Positions 1-10,517 of a DNA stretch of 64,000 nt are shown here, one piece after another. The position numbers and the translations under genes are program-made. The stretch comes from Bactrocera neohumeralis. Its lineage: Eukaryota; Arthropoda; Insecta; Diptera; Tephritidae. The stretch is taken from the NCBI RefSeq assembly GCF_024586455.1, contig NW_026089624.1:1313320-1377319 (forward strand), in the 5' to 3' direction. Below the pieces are notes generated by a model that saw only the letters and a program-made list of their open reading frames with translations, made no database searches and was not told the DNA's origin. Within the stretch, counting starts at the first letter, position 1; each line of letters opens with the position of its first letter.

Positions 1-1023
1 TGAACAATTAATGAAGGTTATTAGGTAATTTCCTGTTAGATTAAATATGTTTGTATTGCATGTATTGTTTAATTGATTCTTTTTAAAATTTTTTAGTAAT
101 AATGTATCATAATTAATTGAAATTATACATCTGTTTTATTGTTAAATAAAATTATATAGTATAATTATTTTTATATAAACAATTGTTCGTTGGCGCAAGT
201 TTTCGTAAATCTTTATTTGCTTCACAATGTAAAGTAGTATTTTTATACTTTACAACTTTCAATGGTTCAAACATTAATTCTCTATTTCTACTGTTTGTTA
301 CGGGCATAATCATTGAAATTGGTTGTTTTATTGTATGTTTTGGAATTCTGATAACAAATATGATGTTTTAATTACTTGTAACTAGTGTTCCCATTTTTAT
401 ATTTTCTAATTTATTTATTTCTATATTGTAATGATAAATTTCTCCATTTGTTAGAATGTTACTATGAAGTAATCCTATTCTGGAAGCTACAATATTGTCT
501 TGAATATGTTCCACGTTATCTTGCAGAATTCTTAATTTAATTATAAAATCAGTTTTAAGAAGTTTTACATGTCATATCATTTTTAATACCTTTTACTTTT
601 TTTGCTATAATTTCCCTATCATGTAAAATAACATTAACAAACATGATTGTGTGTCTTAATTACTTTTAAATGTTCTTCGATTTCCTTTCTATGAAATTAA
701 TTAGACCTCATTTATATCTGTGTGGTATTAATGTTTTTGCCTTTTTCCGTATGATTTCCATTTGCATTTCTAGTGGATCTAGTGAATCAGCCTCAAGTCT
801 TGGCCGTTGTATATTTAGTTGTAGATCGTTAATAATAGTTAGTATTTCTTAAGGATTTATTGTATGCAGTATAGTACATATCATAATCTTCCCCAAAATC
901 GATATTTTCAACCGTAATTTCAAAGTATCCAGATTGACTTCCAATGTTTTGAATGTTTATCAGACCGTTCGTCGTCGGGATGACCATTATTGCCAATATC
1001 GCTAATATCAAGTTGATCTGCAA
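1..1023 (-). pseudogene. env: Errantivirus env-like gene, decayed, 3' end off the window
   Basis: Reading leftward from about 1023, the frame starts with a short hydrophobic signal-like segment (LILAILAIMV) and continues with residues typical of the start of insect errantivirus envelope proteins (NIQNIGSQSGYFEI). It follows directly downstream of a pol-type integrase on the same strand, the order expected for errantiviruses (gag-pol-env). Around 840 the frame breaks. Further env-like sequence with cysteine-containing segments can be followed between about 850-680 and 370-180, with stops and shifts. In the family, Env is a membrane glycoprotein encoded by a spliced RNA. This copy cannot make a full product. 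The downstream LTR lies before base 1. Confidence 0.6.
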
Positions 1024-1875
1024 ATCTCGTTATTCTGTTAATATTTATTGAATGTATATTATCGAGTTTCATTTTTCTGTATCTGGGTTGGTATTTGTGC
1101 CTAACTGCTTTATAATTTTTTACATATCCCTCCTCTTTATTGTTAATAAAAATTACCCCTTTTTCGTTTAATTTCTGAAGTCTATGAAGTTTTGCCTCTA
1201 ACATTCTATTGTATATTTTATTTTTATCTTCTTTTCCTTACATCTATCGGTCGTGCTTTTGTAATAGAATTAATAGAGTTATTATACCACATTATAGCTT
1301 GAAACACTTTTTCCTGTATGGGCATTTGAGAATTTTCTATATCTAAAATTCTTACTTTTTCGCTCAGTGTGCTGTGTAATATCAGCATTCCCCGTATGAC
1401 TATTAGGTTTAGTAAAATGAGTATGTATCTACTTCTTTTCTCTCAAAAGTTGTTTTACATTTACTGAAATAAACTCATTATCCAATATCATAAGTTTAGG
1501 TTTACCTCTTATCACAATATATTGTCTTAACTTTTCAATAATTTTAATGCTATTTCTATCTTCCAGGTTAAAAGCAATTACAAGTTTAGAAAATCTATCT
1601 ATAGCTGTGAGGAAACTATGCTTTTTATTAACATAAATATCAATGTGTATTATTTCATTTACTTACTTTGGGGTTTCGGTCAATTGAAATTTTGATTTCA
1701 TTGGATTTCTTTCATATTTTGCCCTATTACATGTGTCGCAATTATTAATATATTTTTGAATAATGACTTTCAATTTTGGAAAGTAAATTAATTGTTTAAT
1801 CTCATCATAACACCCATTAATTCCATTCTGGCCTGTTTCATATTTATGATAATTATGTATTTGCTTTAGACTTTA
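1024..1875 (-). pseudogene. pol: Errantivirus pol: integrase zinc-binding and core remnants
   Basis: On the minus strand near 1870-1660 the translation shows the HHCC zinc-binding tail of a Ty3/gypsy integrase: two histidines (IHNYHKYETG), then NNCDTCNRAKYERNP and FQLTETPK. A stop follows at about 1665. The core then continues with IHIDIYVNKKHSFLTAIDRFSKL (1650-1590), retaining an aspartate in the DxF position, and with later core residues shifted between frames. The C-terminal arm lies at 1204-920 (KYQPRYRKMKLDN). Several stops and frameshifts make it inactive. The N-terminal part is on the other side of the 1876-5050 insertion, showing that both belong to one element. Confidence 0.75.
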
Positions 1876-2343
1876 GAAGTTTGTAACACCCAGAAGGAAT
1901 CGTCGGAGACCCTATAAAGTATATATATAAATGATCAGTATATTGAGCTGAGTCGATTTAGCCATGTCCGTCTGTCTGTATATACGAACTAGTCTCTCAG
2001 TTTTTAAGATGTCCTTTTGAAATATTGCAAACGTCATTTTCTCTTCCAGAAGCTGCTCATTTGTCGGAACGGCCGATATCGGACCACTATAACATATAGC
2101 TGCCATATAAACTGAATGATCGGAATCAAGTTCTTGTATGGAAAACTTTCACATTTGACAATGTATCTTCACCAAATGTGGATAGATTATTTTCTAAAGC
2201 AACAATGTAATCTCCGAAGAAATTGATCAGGTCGGTTAACTATAGCATGTAGCTGCAATAAGTACTGAACACATAGTTACTAACAGAAATGCACCTGTGA
2301 AGGGTATTTAGCTTCGGTGCAACCGAAGTTAACGTTTTTTCTT
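1876..2343. repeat. Dispersed dipteran repeat with hairpin terminus
   Basis: This ORF-free block separates errantivirus integrase from the Harbinger element. It contains 'gaccctataaagtatatata', 'gagtcgatttagccatgtcc' and 'gtctgtctgt', phrases I recognise from repeats found many times in fly genomes. It ends with a short perfect hairpin, cttcggtgcaaccgaag, at about 2311-2327. That terminal hairpin resembles the ends of the other hairpin-ended repeats in this window, so it is probably a relative. It carries no gene, and its transposition mechanism is not evident. Confidence 0.5.
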
Positions 2344-2525
2344 GTTTTTTATGACTGTCATACCAACACTGTTGTTGTTTCACATGAAAAATTAAAATAT
2401 GACTGATACAACACTGCGTGGTATGTTTCTTGAGTTCGCTATTCTATCAGCTGTATTTGTTTACTTTCCTTTTATTGGCGTTTAAGTCTTTGAAATTAAT
2501 AAGTTTAATAAGTTTCGTTATTAAT

Positions 2526-3394
2526 ATGGAAGAAAACCACGATATTCTGGTAAATTAAGTTGAATATAAGTGAAATATGAAAATATTTTGATGTTTATGT
2601 GGTTGCAAATGATTTTATTGCAGTATAAACCAAAACGCCGCCGTTTCAACCCGGTACATAAGTGAAATGCGACAGAAGAAAAAGCGCTTGTGGAGTTCCT
2701 AATGGAAAATAGAAGTTTCGAGGTTTGCCATTTTAATTAAAAAAAAAAAAAAAACAAACAAAGTCAAATAATTTGTTTTTAAAAGAAACCATCGGCCCAA
2801 AGCTTTTATGGTGGTTTCATCGAAGACACGCAGCTGACGGTAGGATGGAAAGTAGTGCGCGCAAAAGTACGCAATATGCGCACTAATTATAACAAAGCAA
2901 AGGAGTGGGAAGGGTCGACAGGCGCAGGAAGTATGGAAGGCGACACAATAAAAAGTATATTCTTTTAAGGAAATCTCTTTTTTTAATTGTGACCATTATT
3001 TTTTTCTATAGAATTTCTGTTAGAAAGCGATTCTACAAGTCCATCGAGAGCAGAATGTGTGGTTGAAGCGGGCAGTTCAGTTGAAGCTGAAGAATTACAA
3101 AGTCCTGCGTTGAACGACTATGTGTGCACTCGAAGGCAGAAAGGAATATATTCCAAAACTGCCTTGTCAGATAGTTTGCAGGTTCATGGCGAGATCGCAG
3201 AAGTAAGGAAGCAAAAGCTTAAGATGGGTGTTAAAGCAAGGAAAAGGGAAATGTCAATCAAAGAAAAAGAACTAGAGTTAAAAGAAAAAGAATTAAAAAA
3301 AAGAGAAATTAATGTCAAATTAAAAATTGAAAAAATGAAATTAAAAATGCAGGAGAGGTTGGCAATGGAAGAGCTTAGGCTAAAATATAAATAA
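2526..3394 (+). pseudogene. PIF/Harbinger accessory Myb/SANT-like protein, one nonsense codon
   Basis: A four-exon model fits: 2526-2549, 2624-2722, 2786-2954 and 3012-3394, each with GT..AG introns and continuing phase. Exon 2 encodes a basic stretch (YKPKRRRFNP) and EEKALVEFLMENRSFE. Exon 3 continues GWKVVRAKVRNMRTNYNKAKEWEG, typical of the trihelix/Myb-like protein that accompanies PIF/Harbinger transposases. In that family it helps the transposase reach the nucleus and bind the element ends. The last exon is a highly charged coiled coil of repeated KEKELELKEKELKK character. The predicted product is about 224 codons with a single in-frame TGA at 2663-2665, just before NATEEKA, at a position where relatives, as I recall them, have tryptophan. 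Without that stop the gene would look functional. Confidence 0.75.
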
Positions 3395-3695
3395 TTTTAC
3401 AATGCACTACATTTTTAGTTCACTTTTGGTATGAATTTATTTTTATTATTATGTGTTTTTTTATGTTTTAAATGAAGTTTTTATGTTATAAGTCTTGTTG
3501 TAATATTAACAGTTAGTGCCTTTTGAAGAATACGAAAATGAAATGATAAATGTACCTAACCCAAAATAAAAGAACCAAAACCAAAAAACCAAAAAATATA
3601 GTTGGATTATAATTAAGCAAAATAGTCATGCATGTTTATTAACTCGTATGATTAAAGAACAAATGCATATACATACATATGTGTATAGGTACATA

Positions 3696-4918
3696 TTAAA
3701 TATTTTTATTTTGTATATAACGAAGCAAGCAATTTCTCATATTATTTTCTGATGATAAAGGGAATTGAGGCATCAAAACTTCATTGCTGTTTTCATTATC
3801 TATATCGAAACTGATTAACATGTTGTGAAGAAAACAACACACCATATTCCAGTCATTGCATTCCTTCTTATTTGACATTGAAAGCATTCTAAATTTAAGC
3901 TCCTTTAAACTACCGAATTTCTCTTTCAAAAGACCAAAACAATTCTCAATTCGTACACGGTATTTGGAAAAATACGCGTTGAATAAATCCCTTTCTTCTT
4001 TTCTATGTTCAACACTGTTTTGCCGGAAGGGCGTTATTAAATATGGTTTCAGTGGGTAGGCACTATCTCCCACGACCCACTGTGATGTCGACAAGAATCG
4101 TTCCGGATGCTTTGCTAGTGAACAATTTGAAAATATTTTCGCGTCATGTACACTGCCTGGGTAACCAATCGTCACCTGTCTTATGCGCAATTTATAGTCA
4201 CAAATCGCTTGTAGTTTTACAGAATATTGACGTTTACGCGAATAGTAAATTTCATGCTGCATGCGTACTTCAGCTAATTTTATTTCGGAACCATCGATGT
4301 AACCCACATACCCTGGCATTTCTTTCGCAGTTGCGGACACAATTTCCAGTCTTTCTCTTTCATTGGGCCAGTATAAAAACTCATTTTTTAATCGCAATAT
4401 GGCTTTAAAAATTCGTTGCGTTACATTTTTAATAGTGCCTCCATCAACCACACCAAATAAGGAAGCCACCTTGCGAACAGATTGTCCATCGCCGGAAGAT
4501 CCCAACCGATACAGCACTATTTTGAATTGAAGTTCGATTGGAAGTTGTAAAGCACTTGAACTTGTCTTAAAAACATCGCCATTTTTAATTAATTCTAAGA
4601 TACGTTCGCATTCCTCCGGGCGAACACGAAGCATCTGATTGAATCTGCTTTCGTCAAAATTCCTTAGCACATTTCGTTGCCAACTGGAACATTTTGGTAA
4701 GCCGAAATGAACGCTTCTTCTCTTGCTCAGCAAACAGCGCATGCTGATCAAAAAATTTTCAATAGCTTCGTCTTCTTCGTCACCTGGCAAAGTATAAATA
4801 TTTGTATTTAATGAAGAAATTTATGCAAATACTCACTTGATTCAACTTCTAATAGAGCCAATGCATGATTTTCACATAAAGAAGCTATAATTTTATTTTT
4901 CTGACTTTCTCGTGGCAT
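3696..4918 (-). CDS. PIF/Harbinger DDE transposase (DDE_Tnp_4 type), intact frame
   Basis: Two exons: 4918-4837 (start MPRESQKN) and 4783-3696, joined across a 53-nt GT..AG intron in phase 1, predict 389 residues without a stop. Visible catalytic landmarks are GYIDGSEIK (first D), GYPGSVHDAKIF, VVGDSAYPL (second D) and RIENCFGLLKEKF (E), followed by CFLHNML. An HTH-like region (SVRKVASLFGV) lies upstream. In the family it cuts and pastes the element, usually at 3-bp TWA targets. It converges on the accessory gene with about 300 bp between their ends. The complete frame, splice sites and catalytic triad suggest a recently active copy. Confidence 0.85.
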
Positions 4919-5050
4919 TTCTATCTCCTTAATTTTGCACTATCAGCTGATTAAGTGTAGAAATATGACAAAATATGACATACAACAGTTAAGGGTGCTC
5001 ACAAGTGTCGTATTTTTTAAGAATATTAAAATATGACATAAGACATACAA

Positions 5051-5646
5051 TAAAGCTTGTGAATTGCCTAATTGTCTCTTTTACTATAAGATTCTAAATT
5101 TTTCTTTTGCAACCAATTATAGTAATGGTCATTTAGATCTGAGTAAATTCCCACATTGCCCGATTTGATATGTCTTCTCAAAATACATATCTGGCACTAA
5201 TGCGTTTTCCAAATCTTGTAGAGTTATATATACCACTTTATTGCCAAATTTTGTTTCGAATTCAGTTTTCTTTCAGTTCGTAAAAATAGCTTGTGTTTTA
5301 AAACGGTTAACCACTGTTTCGAGTATGGTATCAAAATCATTTTCATATATATCATTATCCAAAGGTCCCTCAAAATTGTTTTCTATAACTTCTTGATTTT
5401 CAATTGTATTTATTTCATTAATATCCGAATTTATGTGGCTCAAAAAATCGGCCACTTCATTATCTTTACCTTGGATATATTGTATGCTGATATTATATTC
5501 TCCTAACGTTAACATTCATCTTTGTAATCTTTGGTTCACATCATTACATTGTGTTTTTGCATGAAGCTATTTAAATGATTGTTGATCAGTTTGTAAGTCA
5601 AATTGTACACCATACAGATATGGACGAAAAAAATTCATGGTCCATA
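5051..5646 (-). pseudogene. pol: Errantivirus pol: RNase H end and linker before integrase
   Basis: The minus-strand translation gives LGEYNISIQYIQGKDNEVADFLSHI (about 5510-5440), the conserved end of Ty3/gypsy RNase H, then an acidic linker rich in N, E and D to about 5275, a stop, and the approach to the integrase N-terminus. This is the missing upstream part of the integrase at 1024-1875. At 5646 the sequence switches abruptly, within the string 'ggtccata', into mariner transposase, so the left neighbour is joined without its own terminus. The same interval occurs again, diverged, at 12459-12622 and 16476-16760. Confidence 0.7.
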
Positions 5647-6812
5647 TGGATGCAGAAAGCCTTTGGTGATGAGGCTATGTCTAAAAAAAATCTTTACAAG
5701 TGGTATAGTGAGTTCCAAGCCGGCCGTGAACGTGTCGAAGACGAAGAGCGTCCAGGGCGACCATCAACCTCAACCGACGAAGCTCACGTTCAACAAATCA
5801 AAGATCTGGTGTTGAAAAACCGTCGATTAACAATTAGAGACCTCGCTGATGAAGTTGGCATATCGAAAGGCTCAGCCAATACCATTTTGAAGGATGTTTT
5901 GGGCCTCAAGCGCGTCAAATCTCGACTGGTACCGAAAACATTGAATTTTTTGGAAAAATGGCGTCGGGTTGAAGTGTGTGAAACGATGCTTTCCGACTAC
6001 CAGGGTGTCATGAAGCGATGAGACTTGGATCTATGCTTACGACCCCGAAACAACCGATCAATCGAGCGAATATCGTGCCAAAAGAGAGCCGAGACCAAAA
6101 AAATCGCGCCAAAGTCGATCAAAAATCAAGGTCATGTTGACTGTTTTCTTCGATTATCGTGGTGTTGTGCATTATGAATTCCTTCCAACCGATCAAACAG
6201 TCAACAAGGAATATTATTTGAACGTTATGCGTCGTTTGCGTAACGCTATCCACTTAAAAAGGCCGGAATTGTGGAAAGACAATTCTTGGTTTTTACACCA
6301 CGATAATGCACCATCCCATACTGCCCTCGTAATTCGTGATCATTTTGCCAAAAACTCAACCCATATCGTTCTGAAAGCCATCCCGGAAAGTGTCTAAAAC
6401 CAGTGTTTCGAAGATTGGAAAATCCGTTGGCATAAGTGCATTGCATCGGGAGGGGTTTACTTTGAAGGGGATGAAATTGATTTGGAAGAATAAATAAAGA
6501 ATTTTCAAAATAAATTCAATGTCCACCGTATTCACCTGATCTGGCGCCGTGCGACTTCTGGCTGTTTACCAAGCTCAAAAGACCGCTCCGGGGACACCGT
6601 TTTTATACGATAGAGGAGATTCAAGCCGCAGCGAAGACGGAACTGAAGGCCATCCCGGAAAGTGACTACAACCAGTGTTTCGAAGATTGGAAAATCCGTT
6701 GGCATAAGTGCATTGCATCGGGAGGGGATTACTTTGAAGGGGATGTAATTGATTTGGAAGAATAAATAAAGAATTTTCAAAATAAATACAATGTGCCGTT
6801 TGGTCACAGTAG
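5647..6812 (+). pseudogene. DD34D mariner, 5'-truncated with duplicated 3' end
   Basis: Transposase sequence begins inside the first HTH (AFGDEAMSKKNLYKWYSEF) and continues through GRPSTSTDEA, RLTIRDLADEVGISKGSANTIL and, after frame breaks near 6020, VFFDYRGVVHYEFLP and HHDNAPSHTA (catalytic D). Near 6385 a segment is missing, joining directly to the C-terminal part ending in DEIDLEE (about 6490). The missing block, with PPYSPDLAPCDFWLF (third catalytic D), follows afterwards at 6515-6765 together with a second copy of the C-terminus. The right terminus 'cacagtag' is at 6812, followed by TA. The left terminus is absent. Inactive. Confidence 0.8.
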
Positions 6813-6816
6813 TATA

Positions 6817-7037
6817 TGTAATGTTGTAATCGAGGAGTAGCGACAGTTGGCAAAATACAGTTAGCGATTACAGTTGACAAAATACAGTTGGCGAATACAG
6901 TTGTCAAATACAGTTGGCGAAGAAGAGCAAACGCAGCTGATAATCTATTTTTCAATTTAATAAAATACCAATTCATTTTAACTTTTATAAATTATAAACA
7001 ACATTTTATATCTAATAAACATAATACACTTTTTACA
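6817..7037 (+). repeat. 5' LTR of the gypsy element
   Basis: The block shares with 12193-12458 the start TGTAATGTTG, several short 'acagttggc' units, the string 'gaagagcaaacgcagctgat' and the end 'aataaacataat..ttaca'. It contains AATAAA-like strings near its 3' part that could serve as polyadenylation signal. The sequence directly downstream behaves as primer-binding site and leader for gag. Confidence 0.75.
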
Positions 7038-7207
7038 TGGGGGCTCAGCCGTTCAACCGCTCAAGCTCAACCTTTGAATGGATAAGTTGTAAGAATGATG
7101 CCCGTATGCAGATCTAACAAAAAGAAGAAGGAAGTAGCAGAAAAAAATCTATTCGAAGCAGAAAAGTTGGTCCAGAGTTATTAAAGATTGATACAGAAAA
7201 CGCGTTT

Positions 7208-8045
7208 TCACTTAAGTTGAGCGAAATGGAGAAACAGCGGAAAAAGTCGAAATTCAGAACTCGGACGTGTGTGGTAATGGAACAAGCTCACGCGATCTGG
7301 TAGATTTATTGAAAATGCTGAACTCAGGTAAAAACGTGTCAGTCGACCAATTCGAAAAAATTGTTCCAGAATATGATGGCGTGACAATTCCAATTGAAAA
7401 GTGGTTGGAAAATTTCAACGAGAATGCTGACGCATATAAGCTTACCGAAAAGCAAAAATATGTAAATGCCAGGAATAAAATGAGGGGAACGACAAAACTG
7501 TTCCAAGAAATAGCGAGTGTTTCGAACTTTGATTCCTTGTGCGAAGCGCTCAAAGAGGAATTCGACATAAAGTTCAACAGTGCTGACATACATCAGAAGT
7601 TATTGCAAAGGCAAAAAAAACGACGAGAACTTTTACGAATATATTCTGCAAATGAGGAAGCTGGCAGCACTTGGGTCGATAGAAGACGAAGTAGTTATTC
7701 GCTACATTGTGGACGGAATAAAGGTGCGTGACGATCTGAAATATCCATATAGTACAGTTCTAAAACATGAATTAAGAACTAAAAGAGCGTTTCGGGATTA
7801 TACAGCAAATGAGTTACAAGCAGAGTAGCAGCGGCACAGTACAAAAAAGAAATCATACGAGTACGAAGCTTGCACAAAATGTTAAAGACGATGAGGGCGA
7901 AAGTAGACATTGTTTCAATTGTGGGTCATCTACACACATAAATACATACGTGCAGAATGTAAGGCAGAAACAAAATGTTTTAAATGCAACGGCAATGGTC
8001 ACATCGCAAAAAATTGTGAATATCAGAAGAGAACGGTGAACATGC
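7208..8045 (+). pseudogene. gag: Gypsy gag: capsid-like region and zinc knuckles, frameshifted
   Basis: The capsid-like part reads FEKIVPEYDGVTIPIEKWLENF and LFQEIASVSNFDSLCEALKEEF (about 7340-7590), as in Ty3/gypsy Gag proteins. The reading frame then shifts at about 7610 (KNDENFYEYILQMRKLAALG continues in another frame). A first zinc knuckle starts CFNCGSSTH (about 7914) and a second, CFKCNGNGHIAKNC (about 7978-8020), lies in a different frame. Gag forms the virus-like particle and packages the RNA. At least two frameshifts prevent a complete product. Confidence 0.7.
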
Positions 8046-8760
8046 TAACGAGTGGTAAACGAAGTAAGCGACTTCGAATTAGCAACAAGTATATCTCATG
8101 TTTATTAGACACAGCTGCAGATGTGTCACTTATTCAGCAATGTGTTTATGAAAAAATTTTGGCAATCACAGCCTACAAAAAGGTTTTGCGAAATTAAAAT
8201 GTTTGGGTAATATTACGATTGCGGCGAAAGGTGCGTTATCGTTAGAAGTTGAAGTTGATAATATAAGAACTGAGCATACATTTCTTGTCGTAGCTGATCA
8301 TAAAATAAACAACGAAGTTATTGTCGGATATGATTTCATTCAGCGTTTCCATTTAGAGTTTAATGCTAAGGGATATTTTTTCTCCGATAAGACAAATATA
8401 CATACATGAAGAGGTCGAATTAAAATGGCTATACAATATTATAGAAACGGTGGCAGAAATTGATGTTCCGCTTCAATATAGAAATGATATTATTAAATTA
8501 ATAAACGAATACAATCCTGTAGTTCATCCGATTGAATATCCTATTCAGCTGAAAATAATACCAAAAGACGACTTTATTAATTTCAATGAAAGTCCGACTC
8601 GATTATGTGCAGCAGAGCGTGTCAAGAGTCAAGTGCACGAGTAAAGTTGGTATAGTTCATGATTGTTTCCCTGTTCCAATCATCGACGAAGTGTTAGAGA
8701 AAATGCAATCAAGGAAATTCTTTACGGTTATGAACCTCAAAAACGGGTTCTTTCACGTCT
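8046..8760 (+). pseudogene. pol: Gypsy pol: protease and start of reverse transcriptase
   Basis: The protease active-site motif appears as LLDTAADVSLIQQ (about 8104-8142), where the canonical DTGA/DSGA has become DTAA. Further protease-like sequence (NNEVIVGYDFIQRF) is at about 8306-8350. Reverse transcriptase begins near 8440 and is recognisable at 8646-8757 as VGIVHDCFPVPIIDEVLEKM and FFTVMNLKNGFFHV. There the RTE fragment interrupts it. On the far side RT resumes as PAVFMRYVNYIFR (9571 on), so about 30 codons appear to be missing at the junction. Confidence 0.75.
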
Positions 8761-9570
8761 TCTTCTTCTTAATTGGCGTAGACACCGCTTACGCGATTAT
8801 AGGCGAGTTAACAACAGCACGCCAGTCGTTTCTTCTTTTCGCTACGTGGCGCCAATTGGATATTCCAAGCGAAGCCAGATCTTTCTCCCCTTGGTCCTTC
8901 CAACGGAGTGGAGGTCTTCCTTTTCCTCTGCTTGCCCCGGCGGGTACTGTGTCGAATACTTTCAGAGCTGGAGTGTTTTCATCCATCCGGACTGAATTAT
9001 GTAAATGTCGTCGTATATCTCGTACAGCTCATCGTTCCATCGAATGCGGTAACGTCGACTCGTTGGCAGGACGGGAATTATGAGCGACTTATAGAGTTTA
9101 GCTTTTGTTCGTCGAGAGAGGACTTTACTTTTCAATTGCCTACTCAGTCTGAAGTAACACCTGTTGGCAAGAGCAATCCTGCGATGGATTTCCAGGCGGA
9201 CATTGTTGGTGGTGTTAATGCTGATTCCTAAGTAGACGAAATTATCTACAACTTCAAAGTTATGACTGTCAACAGTGACGTGAGAGCCAAGTCCCGAGTG
9301 CGACGACTGTTTGTTTGATGACAGGAGATATTTCGTTTTGCCCTCGTTCACTGCCTGACCCATTTTCTGTGCTTCCTTGTTCAGCCTGGAGAAAGCAAAA
9401 CTAACGGCGCGGGTGTTGAGGCCGATGATATCAATATAATCGGCATACGCCAGCAGCTGTACCCTCTTATAGAAGATGGTACCTTCTCTATTTAGTTCTG
9501 CAGCTCGAACTATTTTCTCCAGAAGCAGGTTGAAGAAGTCGCACGATAGGGAGTCGCCTCTTCTGAAACC
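8761..9570 (-). mobile_element. RTE LINE fragment, 3' half of reverse transcriptase
   Basis: The minus-strand ORF encodes the RT region GFRRGDSLSCDFFNLLLEKIV, AYADYIDIIG, VNEGKTKYLLSSN and NFVYLGISINTTNN, then a C-terminal domain (RIRWNDELYEIYDDI, LRWLGHV-like). The catalytic YADD box reads YADY, so the enzyme is dead. The element ends at its 3' side with a short (AAG)n-type tail, seen on the plus strand as tcttcttctt at 8761. It is 5'-truncated at about 9570, as is usual for LINE insertions made by target-primed reverse transcription. It sits inside the gypsy RT gene. Confidence 0.85.
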
Positions 9571-9642
9571 GCCAGCAGTATTCATGCGGTACGTAAACTA
9601 TATTTTTCGGCTGATGATAAACGACGGTATCATGGAGTTATA

Positions 9643-10517
9643 CAAGGTCTGTCGCAAAAGAAACAGAACTTTTTAAATATAACTATTTCTAGTGGCGCCA
9701 CCTATTGGTATGTATATGAAATAGAAAGTATGATCTCTTGTTGATATTTCGTAAAAGTTTTGAGACAATTGGTAACAGCTTTTAGTCATCGGTCGTAAAA
9801 TGCATTTTGAACAAAGAGCAAATATTAAATTTTGTTTTAAACTTGGGAAAACGTTTACTGAAACATTTCAAATGATGAAAAAAGTTTATGGTGATCAATG
9901 CCTATCCCGTAGTAATGTAAATGAGTGGTTTAAGCGATTCCAAGAAGGTCGTGAGGACCTCTGTGACGATCAGAAGTCGGTCGTCTTCAGAAGTTGAAAA
10001 TAAAGACAATGCTGATTTGTTTTTACGATTCCGAGGGTATTGTACACCGAGAGTTCGTCCCACCTGGCCAAACGATTAATGCTGTGTTTTACCTTGGTAT
10101 TATAAAGCATCTTGTGTCACGCATTCGTCGTGCTCGACCACAATACCGTGAGGCAGGGTCCTGGCGCCTGTTGTACGATAATGCGGCGTGTCATCGGTCG
10201 ACGCTTGTCACTGATTTTTTGACAAAAAACTCCATATTAACCATTAATCACTCACCCTACTCACCTATTACGTATTTGGAGAACTTCATTTGTCCATGAA
10301 AGGACACTGGACATTTCAGCTATCCAAAAGGCGACGACCGATATTCTCAAGAGCATTCTGAAAAATTACCTTAAACACTCATTTGAAATGCTAATTGACC
10401 GGGCTAAACGCTGTATCGAAGCACAAGGAAACTACTTTGAATAAAATATAACTTTTGAAGAATATTAATTTTTTGTTTTTTTTTTTACCAGTTCTCTTTC
10501 CTTTGCGACAGACCTTG
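9643..10517 (+). mobile_element. Internally deleted mariner inserted in the gypsy YVDD box
   Basis: Inverted termini caaggtctgtcgcaaaagaa and its near-complement at 10490-10517 are flanked by TA on both sides (9641-9642, 10518-10519). Inside are a mariner HTH region (FEQRANIKFCFKLGKTFTETF, VNEWFKRFQEGREDLCDDQ) and, after a large deletion near 9985, the DDE part (GIVHREFVPPGQTIN, LLYDNAACHRSTL). At 875 bp it is about 0.4 kb shorter than an intact mariner. Removing it and one TA restores the gypsy codons for ELYVDDI, so the insertion site is exact. Confidence 0.9.

Larger units (their letters stand above)
2344..5050. mobile_element. PIF/Harbinger DNA transposon, nearly intact, two convergent genes
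   Basis: About 2.7 kb carries the two genes expected of an autonomous PIF/Harbinger element: a Myb/SANT-like DNA-binding protein on the plus strand (2526-3394) and a DDE transposase on the minus strand (3696-4918), tail to tail. Errantivirus pol sequence resumes immediately to the right (about 5051), giving the right limit to within some tens of bases. I could not resolve convincing terminal inverted repeats or a 3-bp target duplication. Partly matching strings containing 'ttaaaatatgac' occur near both ends. Confidence 0.7.

Noticed and set aside
3856..4408. Plus-strand ORFs opposite the Harbinger gene
   Set aside because: They are antisense shadows of the transposase exon, with no domain of their own.
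2344..5050. Terminal inverted repeats for the Harbinger element
   Set aside because: The 'ttaaaatatgac' strings near both ends are in direct, not inverted, orientation, so I do not claim them as TIRs.
5575..6021. 148-codon plus-strand ORF as one gene
   Set aside because: Its first about 24 codons are antisense errantivirus pol and the rest is 5'-truncated mariner; it is a chance fusion at the 5646 junction.
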